Part shown: positions 52,857 to 62,862 of the stretch, in pieces | Numbering within the stretch: position 1 is the stretch's first letter | Layout of the letters: each line of letters opens with the position of its first letter | From: Paenibacillus sp. FSL H7-0331 | GTDB lineage: Bacteria; Bacillota; Bacilli; Paenibacillales; NBRC-103111 | NCBI RefSeq assembly: GCF_001956045.1 | Contig: NZ_MRTH01000007.1 | Span: 1-64,000, forward strand | DNA: 64,000 nucleotides | Reading direction: 5' to 3' | Translations under genes and position numbers: made by a program | The notes under the pieces: generated by a model | Told to the model about the DNA's origin: nothing | Databases searched by the model: none | Seen by the model: the letters and a program-made list of their open reading frames with translations, nothing else

Positions 52857-54029
52857 TTGCATATCGTATCCATCGAACCGACGCCAAGTCCTAATTCCAT
52901 GAAAATCCAGTTAGACGAGCGTATTCCCGACGGCGTGCGGTCGACTTATACCAAAGCGAACATCGATCAGGCTCCAGCTTTTATCGCCAAGCTGTTTGCC
53001 ATCCATGGAGTCAAAAGTGTGTATCACGCTGCTGACTTTCTAGCTGTCGATCGGATTGGCAGCAACGATTGGCAGCCGATTTTGGCGCAAATTCACGAAG
53101 TACTGGGCGGCAGCCCATCCACCATGGATCAGTTCCAGCCTGCTGCAGATGCAGCTGATTCGAGCAATATCTCTTCTTTCGGCGAGGTTCAGGTACTGCT
53201 GCAGCACTTTCGGGGTATTCCGCTTCAGGTTCGTGTAACAAGCGGTATGGAACAGCAGCGTGCTGGACTGCCGCAGCGCTTTACTGATGCGGCTATCCGT
53301 GCAGCGTCCGCAGCACCCAATCTGATCAAGGAGCGCTCACTTGAGGATTGGGGTATCCGGTACGGCGAGCTTAAGGAAGTATTAGAAGAAATCACTCAGG
53401 AAATAGATGCGGCTTATGATGAAACCCGCCTACAGTCTCTAATTGAGCAGTCACTGCAGTTGGGTGGCGCATCGGTAGAAGGCACTGCTGCTGTAAGCTC
53501 GGCAGGCCGGGCTATCTTATCCAAAGAAGAGCTGCTGCTGCAATTGGCAGCCCCTGATTGGAAGCAGCGCTATGCAGCTTTACAGCAAATTAAACCCTCT
53601 ATCGAAACACTGCCGCTGTTGACACATGCCCTAAAGGATGAGAAATCGTCAATTCGCCGTCTCGCGACCGTATATTTGGGTGATTTGAAGGATACGTTGG
53701 ATGTGCTGCCTTACTTGCAGCCTGCACTAGAGGATTCAACAGCTTCGGTACGCCGTACGGCAGGCGACACGCTGTCCGATATCGGTGATCCTGGCGCTGT
53801 CCCCATGATGATGAAAGCACTGAACGATCCCAATAAGCTGGTTCGCTGGCGTGCAGCACGTTTCCTCTATGAGGTCGGTGATGAGCAAGCCCTAACAGCA
53901 CTGCGGCCAGCAGAGGATGATCCTGAATTTGAAGTCCGTATGCAGATCAAGATGGCAATCGAACGGATTGAAGGCGGCCATGCAGCAGAAGGTTCGGTCT
54001 GGCAGCAAATGACGCGAAGATCTGAATAG
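52857..54029 (+). CDS. CvfC-like protein: NfuA-type N-terminal domain, virulence-factor domain and HEAT repeats, 390 aa
   Basis: The first 85 residues (HIVSIEPTPSPNSMKIQLDE..VKSVYHAADFLAVDR) match the Nfu N-terminal domain. A middle region (about 110-215; VQVLLQHFRGIPLQVRVTSGMEQQRAGLPQRFTDA) matches the virulence factor C domain. HEAT/PBS repeats fill about 240-370 (DEKSSIRRLATVYLGDL, DSTASVRRTAGDTLSDIGD, DPNKLVRWRAARFLYEVGD, DPEFEVRMQIKMAIERI). This is the architecture of Staphylococcus CvfC and Bacillus YpgR; the biochemical role is not known to me. Starts at TTG 52857, with AAAGGTGG 7 nt upstream. Confidence 0.88.
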   Translation: MHIVSIEPTPSPNSMKIQLDERIPDGVRSTYTKANIDQAPAFIAKLFAIHGVKSVYHAADFLAVDRIGSNDWQPILAQIHEVLGGSPSTMDQFQPAADAADSSNISSFGEVQVLLQHFRGIPLQVRVTSGMEQQRAGLPQRFTDAAIRAASAAPNLIKERSLEDWGIRYGELKEVLEEITQEIDAAYDETRLQSLIEQSLQLGGASVEGTAAVSSAGRAILSKEELLLQLAAPDWKQRYAALQQIKPSIETLPLLTHALKDEKSSIRRLATVYLGDLKDTLDVLPYLQPALEDSTASVRRTAGDTLSDIGDPGAVPMMMKALNDPNKLVRWRAARFLYEVGDEQALTALRPAEDDPEFEVRMQIKMAIERIEGGHAAEGSVWQQMTRRSE

Positions 54030-54105
54030 CAGAGGATTGAAGACTATTGGAATCTAACTGATATTATTTTACAAATATGGTATCTATTTAATTTACCAAA
54101 ATGAT

Positions 54106-54152
54106 GATAACCCTCCAAAACTCACTTTAGGAGTGATTCCGGGGGGTTATTC
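54106..54152. terminator. Bidirectional terminator between CvfC-like and MBL genes
   Basis: GATAACCCTCC pairs with GGGGGGTTATC-like sequence, with an inner ACTC/GAGT pair; T-rich tails follow on both strands. Confidence 0.7.
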
Positions 54153-54180
54153 ATTTTATATTATTTGAATATTTGAATAG

Positions 54181-55116
54181 TTATGACTTGATCAACGTTT
54201 CACCATGCTTCAATACCCGCAGCTTATCTATGGGCAGCTCCCGCTTGCTCCATTCCGCATACAAACGATCCAACGCTTCGCGCGGAGTATCGTCTGCCAG
54301 TCGGAAAGCTCCGTAGTGCATCGGGATAAATTCCTCCGCCTGGACATCGATGAAAGCTTGTATCGCTTGCTCAGGCGAAACATGCTGCAAGGACATAAAC
54401 CATTCCGGCTCATAAGCACCGATCGGCATCAACGCATAGCGGATCGCAAACCTTTCGCCAATCCGCTGGAAGCCTGGGAAGTAGCCGCTATCCCCGACAA
54501 AATACACCGCCTCACGCTCCACGTCCGTACGGGTCGCAGGCTGAATGACCCAACCGCCCCAATGCGAGCGGTTAATATCAAACGGCGTCCGGCGTGTCCA
54601 ATGCTGCGCTGGCACAAAGTGCAGCTCAATGCCTCCAAGCTGCACATGACCCCACCAGCTCAGCTCCGTTACATGAGCATAGCCTCTGGCTCGCAGCTTG
54701 CCGCTAAGTCCTTCGGGTACATATAAAGGTGTATCTTTGAACGCTCGTAAGGTGCGCATATCCATATGATCATAATGACTGTGCGAAATAAGCACGGCAT
54801 CGATACAAGGCAGTTCCTGCATACGTAAGCCTGGAGGCGCCAGACGCCGCTCCAGTCCCATTCGTTCCGACCAGACCGGATCAGTCAGCAGGTTGAAGCC
54901 GCCCATTTGAATCAGAAAGGTGGAGTGACCGATCCAGGTGATCGTCGTTTTCTCCCGATTACTGCGAAGAAAATCAATTTCCTTCTGCTCACAGGTCGGT
55001 ACCACATAGGATAAGTCCTTGATTTTTTCCTTACGCTCTTTGCGCCATTGACGTAAATCCTTAAGAACCTTGCCATGTCGGACGCCATTCATATTTTCAA
55101 AACGTTTCCCCTTCAT
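54181..55116 (-). CDS. MBL-fold metal-dependent hydrolase (NAPE-PLD/UlaG-like), 311 aa
   Basis: A metallo-beta-lactamase-fold hydrolase. Metal-binding residues are in ISHSHYDHMDMRTL (HxHxDH), PAQHWTRRTPFDINRSHWGGWV, YFVGDSGYFPGF (Asp) and FIPMHYGAF (His). The WIGHSTFLIQMGGFNLLTDPVWSER segment and the WGGW element are typical of proteins related to N-acyl-phosphatidylethanolamine phospholipase D and UlaG-like lactonases. There is no signal peptide. The substrate is unknown; phosphodiester or lactone cleavage are both possible. GGAGGG precedes the ATG. Confidence 0.88.
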   Translation of the reverse strand: MKGKRFENMNGVRHGKVLKDLRQWRKERKEKIKDLSYVVPTCEQKEIDFLRSNREKTTITWIGHSTFLIQMGGFNLLTDPVWSERMGLERRLAPPGLRMQELPCIDAVLISHSHYDHMDMRTLRAFKDTPLYVPEGLSGKLRARGYAHVTELSWWGHVQLGGIELHFVPAQHWTRRTPFDINRSHWGGWVIQPATRTDVEREAVYFVGDSGYFPGFQRIGERFAIRYALMPIGAYEPEWFMSLQHVSPEQAIQAFIDVQAEEFIPMHYGAFRLADDTPREALDRLYAEWSKRELPIDKLRVLKHGETLIKS

Positions 55117-55282
55117 CGTCTTCCCTCCCTCTTGAGTATCTTTTCTTTACTATAGCCTTTTCATTACCTGACGCAAAACGACAGATTTCCCCATTAAAGC
55201 CAGCTCCCTAACGATACAGTACCTTTGTGACTTGGTGAAGCCGAGGATCTGTTGTTTAAATAGGTGCTGAGATGATCATCCT

Positions 55283-55332
55283 AAAAAAGCATGCCGCAAA
55301 CGGTTAGGTCGTTCCGTTGCTCATGCTTTTTC
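55283..55332 (-). terminator. Terminator after the BmrD-like gene
   Basis: AAGCATG..GCAACGG pairs with CCGTTTGC..CATGCTT, followed by TTTTTTAGG on the minus strand. It is about 125 nt past the stop; nothing else is visible in the 341 bp gap 55117-55457. Confidence 0.7.
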
Positions 55333-55457
55333 AATATTACTACGAATATTCGATTTGTAAGGTTGCAGACGATCCAGAATGTCTCATTCTTTAATACCCG
55401 TTGTATAAGGCTGCTAGTCTCTGATACCTGCTCTTATTCATCGGTCCAAGGTTGTGT

Positions 55458-57611
55458 TTATGAAGTTGTAGAAGTTGGCTGATTGTGAACTGTCTCATGT
55501 TTGTTATTGTCCCCGCCCTTTTGCAGCTGATACATCCTATAGTAGCGTCCCTGCAGCTCCATCAACTGCTCATGATTGCCGCGCTCCACAATCTCGCCAT
55601 GATTCAAAACGAGAATCAGATCAGCATCACGAATCGTCGACAGCCGGTGGGCGATCACAAACGTCGTTCGGCCTTCACTGACGACTTGCAGCGCCTGTTG
55701 AATCAAGCCCTCAGTTTCACTGTCGATACTGGCAGTCGCTTCATCTAATATCAGAATCGAGGGATCAAAGGCAAGCGCTCTTGCAAAGGAAATGAGCTGT
55801 CTTTGACCAGCTGACAATGTGCTTCCCCGCTCGACTACCGGCTCATCATAGCCCTTGGGGAGTTTTTCAATGAACCCGGCAGCTCCCACATCAGCCAGCG
55901 CCTGTTTGACTTTGCGCTCGTCAATCGCTTCATTATACAAGCCTACATTGAATTTAATATCGCCAGCGAACAGAAACGGATCCTGTAGAACAATCCCCAT
56001 ATGCTTGCGCAGCGCCTGCTTCGATATTCCCGCAATACTGCGCCCATCAATACGGATTTCGCCTCCGGAGGACTCGTAAAAACCGAGCAGCAGGTTCATA
56101 ATTGAGCTTTTGCCTGATCCTGTATGACCAACAAGCGCAACCGTCTCGCCTTTTTTGGCCTCGAACGTGATGTTCCTCAGCACCGGCTCACCTTCTTTGT
56201 AGGCAAAGGTTACATTATCAAAGGCAACATGCCCCTCCGGTCTGGCTAAGCCAATCGCGTTCTCCAGCTCAACACCTTCCAGATCGAGAATATAAAATAC
56301 TTTCTCTGCCGACACAACAGCCCGCTGGGCGTTCGTTAACTGGTCAAAAATCCCGATAATCGGCTGAAAAAACCGTCCCAAATAGTCAATAAAGGCATAA
56401 AATACACCAAACGAAATGGCCGTCTGCAGCGATTCCCCGCCAAAATACCAGATCGTTCCGGCTGTGAACAACGATCCGACCAGACCGGTAAAATTACGGG
56501 AGGATAGTGAAAATACACGCAATTGCTTTTGATTGCTGCGGTAACGGTCCTCATTCAAAACCTCAAATTCTTTCAATCGGGCCTTCTCTTGACGAAAAGC
56601 TTGTATGATCGGCATCACGGCAATCGATTCACTGATCATTGCGTTCATATCACTCAATCTGGCACGCATGATAGCAATATAACCTTTGGAAAACTTCAGA
56701 TGCACCCACATCACAGCGATAAATAACGGTATCAAAATCAATGTAACCAGGGCCAATTGGACATTCAGTAAAAACAAAGCTACATAAATACCAACAACAT
56801 TAATTGTACTGACCACGAAGGTAGCCATAAAGCTCATAAATAGGTCGCGGATCGCTTCCGTATCATTGGCAACGCGGGAGACAACCTGACCAATCGGCGT
56901 GTTATCAAAAAACCGCAGTGGAATCTTTTGAATATGTCGCATCAGGTCCATCCGCATCCTCTGAATGATTCGCAGCGCCGTCGATTGCAGTGTGTATGCC
57001 TGGATATAATGCAGGGTACTGGCAATGACCAGCAAAGCAATGAATACCCCAAGCCAGCCCAATACAGGACCTACCTCGTATTGATATAGCGAAGCTACCT
57101 CCGATGAGGATAGCTTGCGGGCCGGGTACAGTTCAGCTGCGGCCCCTTTCCGAATGACCTTCACGGTTACTTGTGAAGATTCCGGAGCCACTCCACTCAG
57201 CTCAGCTGCCGTAGCGGGCTGAACTGACCAATTACCATCAAAATCCTGAGCTGTATTGATCAGGTACATTCCGCTCTCCAGCTGCATGAAGCGTACTTCC
57301 TTCCAGCCTGAACGGATCGCTTGCTGTCTGGCTTCTGACGGATCGGCATGCAGCCAATCGCTGCGGTAATAAATAAGGCCGTTTAACTCGACAGCCTTCA
57401 TCGTTTGCGCTAAAGCCGGATACTCCTTGGCTTCGTACCAAGGCAGCTGTACGCTGCTGATGTGTTTATCAATAATCGTTTTCGCGATATAAGGACCGCC
57501 CAGCTCCGCTCCTACCGCACAGCACAGTACAAGCAGCGCGGCCATAATACGCACTTTGTAAATTAATGCGTAAGAGGCCAGCCTTCGAACTACCGTTTGT
57601 TGGGATGCCAT
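55458..57611 (-). CDS. ABC exporter half-transporter with extracellular insert (YheH/BmrD-like), 717 aa
   Basis: A type IV ABC exporter subunit. After helix 1 an insert of about 130 residues (about 40-170) lies outside the membrane, as in BmrD. Helices 2-6 follow, with MRMDLMRHIQKIPLRFFDNTPIGQVVSRVANDTEAI. The ATPase domain (about 465-700) has GHTGSGKSS, ERGSTLSAGQRQLISFARALAF, and LILDEATASIDSETE with the catalytic Glu. Its gene starts 76 bp after the partner subunit on the same strand. Together they probably form a heterodimeric multidrug pump. The signature is STLSAGQ, less usual than LSGGQ. Confidence 0.92.
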   Translation of the reverse strand: MASQQTVVRRLASYALIYKVRIMAALLVLCCAVGAELGGPYIAKTIIDKHISSVQLPWYEAKEYPALAQTMKAVELNGLIYYRSDWLHADPSEARQQAIRSGWKEVRFMQLESGMYLINTAQDFDGNWSVQPATAAELSGVAPESSQVTVKVIRKGAAAELYPARKLSSSEVASLYQYEVGPVLGWLGVFIALLVIASTLHYIQAYTLQSTALRIIQRMRMDLMRHIQKIPLRFFDNTPIGQVVSRVANDTEAIRDLFMSFMATFVVSTINVVGIYVALFLLNVQLALVTLILIPLFIAVMWVHLKFSKGYIAIMRARLSDMNAMISESIAVMPIIQAFRQEKARLKEFEVLNEDRYRSNQKQLRVFSLSSRNFTGLVGSLFTAGTIWYFGGESLQTAISFGVFYAFIDYLGRFFQPIIGIFDQLTNAQRAVVSAEKVFYILDLEGVELENAIGLARPEGHVAFDNVTFAYKEGEPVLRNITFEAKKGETVALVGHTGSGKSSIMNLLLGFYESSGGEIRIDGRSIAGISKQALRKHMGIVLQDPFLFAGDIKFNVGLYNEAIDERKVKQALADVGAAGFIEKLPKGYDEPVVERGSTLSAGQRQLISFARALAFDPSILILDEATASIDSETEGLIQQALQVVSEGRTTFVIAHRLSTIRDADLILVLNHGEIVERGNHEQLMELQGRYYRMYQLQKGGDNNKHETVHNQPTSTTS

Positions 57612-57687
57612 GGTTCCATTCCTTTCACGCTTCGCGCTGCTTTTTTGTTGATCTTCTATTTGCTGATCTTCTTATTTGCGTGTTAAC

Positions 57688-59430
57688 TCAACCTGCCAGG
57701 GTTGCCTCCATCTGTTGACGGTCAAACTGCTCCTTGTACCACCCGCCGTGCAGCATCAGCTGCTCATGTGTTCCTTCTTCGACGGTTCGTCCATCATCAA
57801 GAACGATAATCCAATCGGCATGCATCACTGCAGAAAGCCGATGTGTCGCGATCAGCGTTGTTTTGCCTGAGCGTTCCTTACGGAGATTGTTCAGAATCAT
57901 GCTTTCGGTTCGTGCATCGACGGCTGATAGCGAATCATCCAAAATTAATATCTCCGGATTGACCAGCAAGGCTCGTGCAATGCTCACCCTTTGCTTTTGA
58001 CCGCCTGAGAGCATCACTCCGTTCTCGCCAACAATCGTATCCAAGCCTTCCGGCAGCTGCTCCAGATCCTGAGTAAAGGAAGCCATTTCAATCGCTTTGC
58101 GAATATCCTCTTCCGTCGCTTCCGGATTGCCAAGGGCTATATTATCGCGAATCGGTTTGGATAGGAGCAGGTGCTCCTGCGGCACGTAGCCCATCCAACC
58201 GCGAACCTGCGAAAGTCCAATCTGTTCTATAGGAATGCCCGAAATTAACAGCTTCTGCGGCTCTATCGGATACTGCCTTAGCATCTGCTTCAGCAACGTA
58301 CTTTTCCCACTGCCGGTCCGACCGACGATCCCAAGCGTTTGTCCGCGCTCAAGCTGCAATGAAATTCCATTTAAGCTGTCGTGTTCGGCTCCCGGGTAAC
58401 GAAAGCTTAATTGTTGTAACTCAATCCGTCCCGGCTGAGCTACAGCTACTACGGGGTCATGATCCTGAACGTCTGCGGTTTGAGCAAAGCTTGCTGATAA
58501 CCGATCCACGGATGCCGTCCCACGCTGTAATATATTAATAAATTCACCGAATGCAATCATCGGCCAAATCAGCATACCGAGATAAATATTGAAGGAAACC
58601 AGCTGCCCAAGCGATATTTGATTATGAAATACCATGTAAGAGCCGTAACCGATCCCAATCGCATAGCTTAACCCGACAATCGTCGATATCGATGGATGGA
58701 ACAGCGAGTTGATCGCGGCGACCTTCATATTTTTGGTCATAACGTCCTTCGTAACCTCGTCGAACTTGGCGATATCGTGCTCCTCCTGTACATAGGACCG
58801 AATGACACGCATTCCCGATATCGATTCGAGCGCACGATCATTCATCTGTCCGAAGGAGGCCTGTGCGGCCACGAACCGCTTACGCATACGTTTCCCCAGC
58901 ATACTGATGACAATCGTCAGGAACGGCAGCGGAATCAATGCAGCCAGCATCAGCTTATAGCTGATGAGTGATACCATCGTGATGAGTACAACAGCTGTAC
59001 CAACTAACGTATTGACCAGCGTCATCACCCCGTAACCAGCCGTTTGGCCGATAGCAAGCACATCATTGGTCGCCAGCGCCATCAGCTCACCGGTTGTATT
59101 TCGTTGGAAGAAGGACGGCGACATCTTGGTCATATGCTGCAGTAATCTGCCTCTGAGCAGCTTCTCCAACAATATAGAATTACCGAATAAGGTTGTAATC
59201 CATATATATACGATGACATAAATCATCACTGCCAAGCCCACCAGCAGCATGACATTTCGATAAAGCTCTGCTTCGGTCAGTCCTCCTGTACGGATTTGGT
59301 CAATGACGTTACCGATCATTTTGGGTGGAATAATGCTTAACAGGTTTACCGTTGCCATGAGGATAATCGCCATACCATATCTAGCCCACTGTTGTTGAAA
59401 AAACCATGAGAGCTTTTTTACAAACGTCAC
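57688..59430 (-). CDS. ABC exporter half-transporter with degenerate Walker B (YheI/BmrC-like), 580 aa
   Basis: The partner subunit of the 717-aa exporter. Six helices lie in about 1-310 and the ATPase domain in about 335-575: GRTGSGKSTLLKQMLRQYP, GYVPQEHLLLS, GVMLSGGQKQRVSIARALL, and LILDDSLSAVDARTE, where Asp replaces the catalytic Glu. That is the degenerate site typical of heterodimeric exporters such as BmrC. GTG at 59428-59430 is the chosen start, 6 nt after AAGGAGGAG; a TTG further up lies before the ribosome site. Regulation by a leader peptide, as in BmrCD of Bacillus subtilis, is not evident. Confidence 0.92.
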   Translation of the reverse strand: MTFVKKLSWFFQQQWARYGMAIILMATVNLLSIIPPKMIGNVIDQIRTGGLTEAELYRNVMLLVGLAVMIYVIVYIWITTLFGNSILLEKLLRGRLLQHMTKMSPSFFQRNTTGELMALATNDVLAIGQTAGYGVMTLVNTLVGTAVVLITMVSLISYKLMLAALIPLPFLTIVISMLGKRMRKRFVAAQASFGQMNDRALESISGMRVIRSYVQEEHDIAKFDEVTKDVMTKNMKVAAINSLFHPSISTIVGLSYAIGIGYGSYMVFHNQISLGQLVSFNIYLGMLIWPMIAFGEFINILQRGTASVDRLSASFAQTADVQDHDPVVAVAQPGRIELQQLSFRYPGAEHDSLNGISLQLERGQTLGIVGRTGSGKSTLLKQMLRQYPIEPQKLLISGIPIEQIGLSQVRGWMGYVPQEHLLLSKPIRDNIALGNPEATEEDIRKAIEMASFTQDLEQLPEGLDTIVGENGVMLSGGQKQRVSIARALLVNPEILILDDSLSAVDARTESMILNNLRKERSGKTTLIATHRLSAVMHADWIIVLDDGRTVEEGTHEQLMLHGGWYKEQFDRQQMEATLAG

Positions 59431-59547
59431 GCCAAACTCCTCCTTACTTGTCAATTCATCCTTCTACCATACCATAAATTGGTGATTCAAACATCGGATT
59501 TTATCATTAAAAGAAAATGTTCCCCATACATGGAGTATCGCCAAACA

Positions 59548-59600
59548 TACAAAACAAAACCACCTCCAAATCCACTTTAAAAGTAGTTTTGGAGGTGGTC
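59548..59600 (-). terminator. Terminator after the glycosidase gene
   Basis: ACCACCTCCA (59559-59568) pairs with TGGAGGTGGT (59590-59599), with an inner ACTT/AAGT pair; the minus-strand tail is TTTTGTTTTGT. Confidence 0.88.
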
Positions 59601-59617
59601 ATTTTACCTAATATTAC

Positions 59618-61336
59618 TTATCGATAAGTTGGAGCTATAACGCCAGGGTCAGACACACTTGTAAACTCCCCGTGATCAAACTGCTGTACTTCATTCCCTT
59701 TGATCGTGACCGGGTAACCCTTGCCTTCATATCGAAGCTCACCCTCGACTGTGCGGACCGACATCCCGATAATCGACTTCAAGCAGCCCTGACGGTCGGT
59801 TACAGCCCGAATGCCACTCGGAAATTGCAAATACATCTCCCCGTTACGATAAACAACTGCCTGGTCGCGTGTATTCACAAGCTCGAACTCGCTGCCTTCA
59901 ATCGTGCGGCTGTACGCCGTTTCATTGGCAACCTCTTCACCGTGGTCCATCGTATAAGGAACCAATCCGGTGAACCACAGCTGTCCCTCCGGCGTTGGCA
60001 GTATACCGCTCAACCGTTCTACATAATCGAGCAGACACAATATCGCTGGGGAATACGTCTCTGTGTACCCTTCCTTCCCTGTCCAAGGGCTTAAGCATTG
60101 CGCAAAACGCTCCACACTCAAAAATGCCGATAAAATCGGAAAGATCACCCAGGTCAGCTCCACATAACGGCCATGATGCTCAAACGCATGCGGGGTACGG
60201 ATCAAGCTTAAGAAATTGGAGGCTCCGCCCCAGCTATTATAGCTGGAGAAGGGATCGAATCGCGGATCATCCATGGACATGGAGGTAAACGGATATTTGG
60301 CAAAAAATTTGCTAGTATTCAATAAATAGCGGCGCAGCGTCTTATCAAAAAAATCACGGTCACCGACCTCACACGCCATCACTCTCAGCAGCACATCGGA
60401 TTGTACTTTTACCCATTCGTCATTACGATCCAGATCATAAAAAAATTCATCCTGCTCATCATAGCAATAGTTGAATAAGCTGTTCAGGCTTTCCTCTGCT
60501 TTGGCCTTCCAATCTATACCGGGTTCGCCCAGTTCTTCAGCCATCCGGTGTAAATAAAGACGCTGGCAGTATACATTAGCCGTCAGGTCTGGTGCGAGAA
60601 AAGGAAGAATCGGCGAATCGGGATTACAGTACCGTGCATCGTCCCCATGCGGTGTGTCAGGAACATGCCAGAATCGGGGCGATAAATCATGTCCGGTATC
60701 AAATGTGCAAAAAGCTTCCACACAGCCGCTTCCCCGCGTATTGCGATAAGCAACCAGCCATTCGTCAAAGCGCTGCATGGCGGAATACATTTTTCGTAAA
60801 AATTGTTGATTGCGTCCATTCAGCAAATAGTGATTCCAGACGCTTCTGGCGAGCGGCGTTACCATCTGAATTTGTCGATAGGCAGCGCCATGTTCCGTTA
60901 TTTTATAAGGCAGCTGACCGTCTTCGCGTTGAAAATCAGCAAAGCTTTCAAAGGAAGCCTCAGATACAGAAGGAATGAAGCGCGACAACAATTCCGAGTT
61001 AATGGAACCGGTGCTCTCCAGCCAACAGCCGAGATAGATGCCTCCTTCGTGAAGAATCGGCTTCCTTGCGGTGCCGTTTATATCGCTACCCTTACCCGTA
61101 ACGGCTCGAGAGACTTGCTCGCTGCCTCCAACACAGCTGGTTGGCACGATACAATCGAGCAGTTTGCGCACAGCGCTGTCATACACGCCCTCAAAACGTG
61201 CGGAGGATGCAGCAAAACGGACTCCTGATCGCTTCCACTCAGCCAGCACATCCGCATCGGACGGTTTCTTCAATATGCCCACCTTGTCATCTATATTGAT
61301 TTGCCTTAGCCGTTCTAATAGGGCTTCACTCATCAT
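59618..61336 (-). CDS. Clan-G (alpha/alpha)6-barrel glycoside hydrolase-like protein, 572 aa
   Basis: A cytosolic enzyme without a signal peptide. The middle (about 120-440) looks like a six-hairpin barrel of the GH63/MGH1 type: ESFADFQREDGQLPYKI, VTPLARSVWNHYLLNGRNQQFLRKMYSAMQRFDEWLVAYRNTRG, FCTFDTGHDLSPRFW, and NSWGGASNFLSL. Trp- and His-rich loops would form a sugar-binding cleft. The C-terminus is a beta-rich domain. Two adjacent ATGs make the exact start uncertain. It follows a sugar ABC transporter on the same strand, so it probably hydrolyses the imported oligosaccharide. The sugar is unknown. Confidence 0.75.
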   Translation of the reverse strand: MMSEALLERLRQINIDDKVGILKKPSDADVLAEWKRSGVRFAASSARFEGVYDSAVRKLLDCIVPTSCVGGSEQVSRAVTGKGSDINGTARKPILHEGGIYLGCWLESTGSINSELLSRFIPSVSEASFESFADFQREDGQLPYKITEHGAAYRQIQMVTPLARSVWNHYLLNGRNQQFLRKMYSAMQRFDEWLVAYRNTRGSGCVEAFCTFDTGHDLSPRFWHVPDTPHGDDARYCNPDSPILPFLAPDLTANVYCQRLYLHRMAEELGEPGIDWKAKAEESLNSLFNYCYDEQDEFFYDLDRNDEWVKVQSDVLLRVMACEVGDRDFFDKTLRRYLLNTSKFFAKYPFTSMSMDDPRFDPFSSYNSWGGASNFLSLIRTPHAFEHHGRYVELTWVIFPILSAFLSVERFAQCLSPWTGKEGYTETYSPAILCLLDYVERLSGILPTPEGQLWFTGLVPYTMDHGEEVANETAYSRTIEGSEFELVNTRDQAVVYRNGEMYLQFPSGIRAVTDRQGCLKSIIGMSVRTVEGELRYEGKGYPVTIKGNEVQQFDHGEFTSVSDPGVIAPTYR

Positions 61337-61427
61337 ACCCGCCTCTTCTCATTCATATTTACTTGTGCGACAAGAACAGGCAGCACCCGAATGTATTCGA
61401 GTAGCTGCCCATTCCTTGCTAATTGGA

Positions 61428-62753
61428 TTATTTATTGTTATTGAAAATTTTCACAACACCGTTATAAAAGTCGTCGACTGCTTTTTTAACATCCTTTTTG
61501 CCAAATCCGATTTCCTGAACGGTCGTTTCCGCCAGCTTGGAATATTCCGTAAAGCCCGGAGGGTTGTAGCTGACTTTGACCGGTTCCTTCTTGGCCGCAT
61601 CCGACACCTTGCTCGTGTAATCGTAGATGATCTGGTCAACCGGCGTAGCTTCCTTCTTCAGCAGCTCGCGCATTGGAGCAGTTACCGGAACACCACGGTC
61701 ATTACCGAGAATTTTGGCTGCGTCCGGATCATTGATCCAGTAGCTCATCAGCTGTGCAACCTCTTTTGGATATTTCGTTTTGTTATAGCCAGACATCCCT
61801 TGGCTTGATTCAAAAATAACAGCAGTGCCTTTAGGGCCGCGCGGCAATGGAACCAGTGTCAGGCTGTCCTTGATCAGATTCTGATGCGCACCGAGTGCAT
61901 TGGAGGCAATCAGGCTCATTGCGACTTTACCGGTTACGATAAGCGACTTGCTCGTATCTCCTGGAGGGTTGGACACCTGCAGCTCAGGGGTCACAACTCC
62001 TCCTTCCTTGCGCAGCTTATCCCAGTAAGCGAACCACGGCTCTACGTCCTTTTGCTCGAAGCCAAGCTTGCCGCCGTCCATATCGTACAGCTGCTTGCCA
62101 TTCTGTTTCAAATAAATGTCCATGCCGTCCACTGTATAGTCATAAGTACCGTAGTAATCTTTGCCCAGCTTCTGGGACAGCTCCTTGGCAATTCGGCTGA
62201 AATCATCCCAGGTCCAGCCTTCTTTCGGCAGCTCGACGCCAGCCTTCTTGAACAGCTCCGTATTCACAAGTACACCTCGGGCGTTCGCGCCCGCTGATAC
62301 GTGCAGCAGCTTGCCTTTGATCGTCCCGTATTCAATCATCGACTTGTCCATATCAGTCAGATTCAGCTCTTTACCAACATAAGAACCGACATCCAGCAAT
62401 ACGCCCTTATTTGCATAATCGACGACATTGCCTCCGAGGAAAAATACATCCGGCGCCGTGCCTGAAGCGAGCTGTGTGTTTAATTTATCGAAATAGCCTG
62501 AGCTTGGCGCGAATTCACCAACAATTTTAATATTCGGGTTCTTCTTCTCGAAATTACGCAAAGCCTCATTCGTCCGGTCCGCACGCTTCTGGTCGCCCCA
62601 CCACATTATACGAAGCTCAACCGGCTCTTTTTTGGCGGCATCCTTAGCAGTGCTGTCTGCAGCACCTGTTGGCGTACCACCTGTACTGCCTCCGCAAGCG
62701 GAAGTAACGGCCATCAATGCTGCTATGGCAGCAAATGAAACACTTTTTTTCAT
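61428..62753 (-). CDS. Sugar ABC transporter substrate-binding lipoprotein, 441 aa
   Basis: A CUT1-family extracellular solute-binding protein. The lipoprotein signal ends in VTSACGG (Cys about 20). The domain has VELRIMWWGDQKRADRTNEALRNFEKKNPNIKIVGEF, LNTQLASGTAPDVFFLGGN, WTWDDFSRIAKELSQKLG, and GKVAMSLIASNALGAHQN. The ATG at 62751-62753 has AAGGGGG 9 nt upstream. It is the third gene of an operon: permease, permease, binding protein, glycosidase. The ligand is a sugar or oligosaccharide that cannot be named. Confidence 0.95.
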   Translation of the reverse strand: MKKSVSFAAIAALMAVTSACGGSTGGTPTGAADSTAKDAAKKEPVELRIMWWGDQKRADRTNEALRNFEKKNPNIKIVGEFAPSSGYFDKLNTQLASGTAPDVFFLGGNVVDYANKGVLLDVGSYVGKELNLTDMDKSMIEYGTIKGKLLHVSAGANARGVLVNTELFKKAGVELPKEGWTWDDFSRIAKELSQKLGKDYYGTYDYTVDGMDIYLKQNGKQLYDMDGGKLGFEQKDVEPWFAYWDKLRKEGGVVTPELQVSNPPGDTSKSLIVTGKVAMSLIASNALGAHQNLIKDSLTLVPLPRGPKGTAVIFESSQGMSGYNKTKYPKEVAQLMSYWINDPDAAKILGNDRGVPVTAPMRELLKKEATPVDQIIYDYTSKVSDAAKKEPVKVSYNPPGFTEYSKLAETTVQEIGFGKKDVKKAVDDFYNGVVKIFNNNK

Positions 62754-62862
62754 TTTTGTAATCCCCCTTAACTGATTATGGAAGCTTGTGTTCTGATCAT
62801 ACTGGATAACGCTTTCTGGATGAATCGGTTTCCTTCGGCACTTCATTATTAATTTTTTCGGA

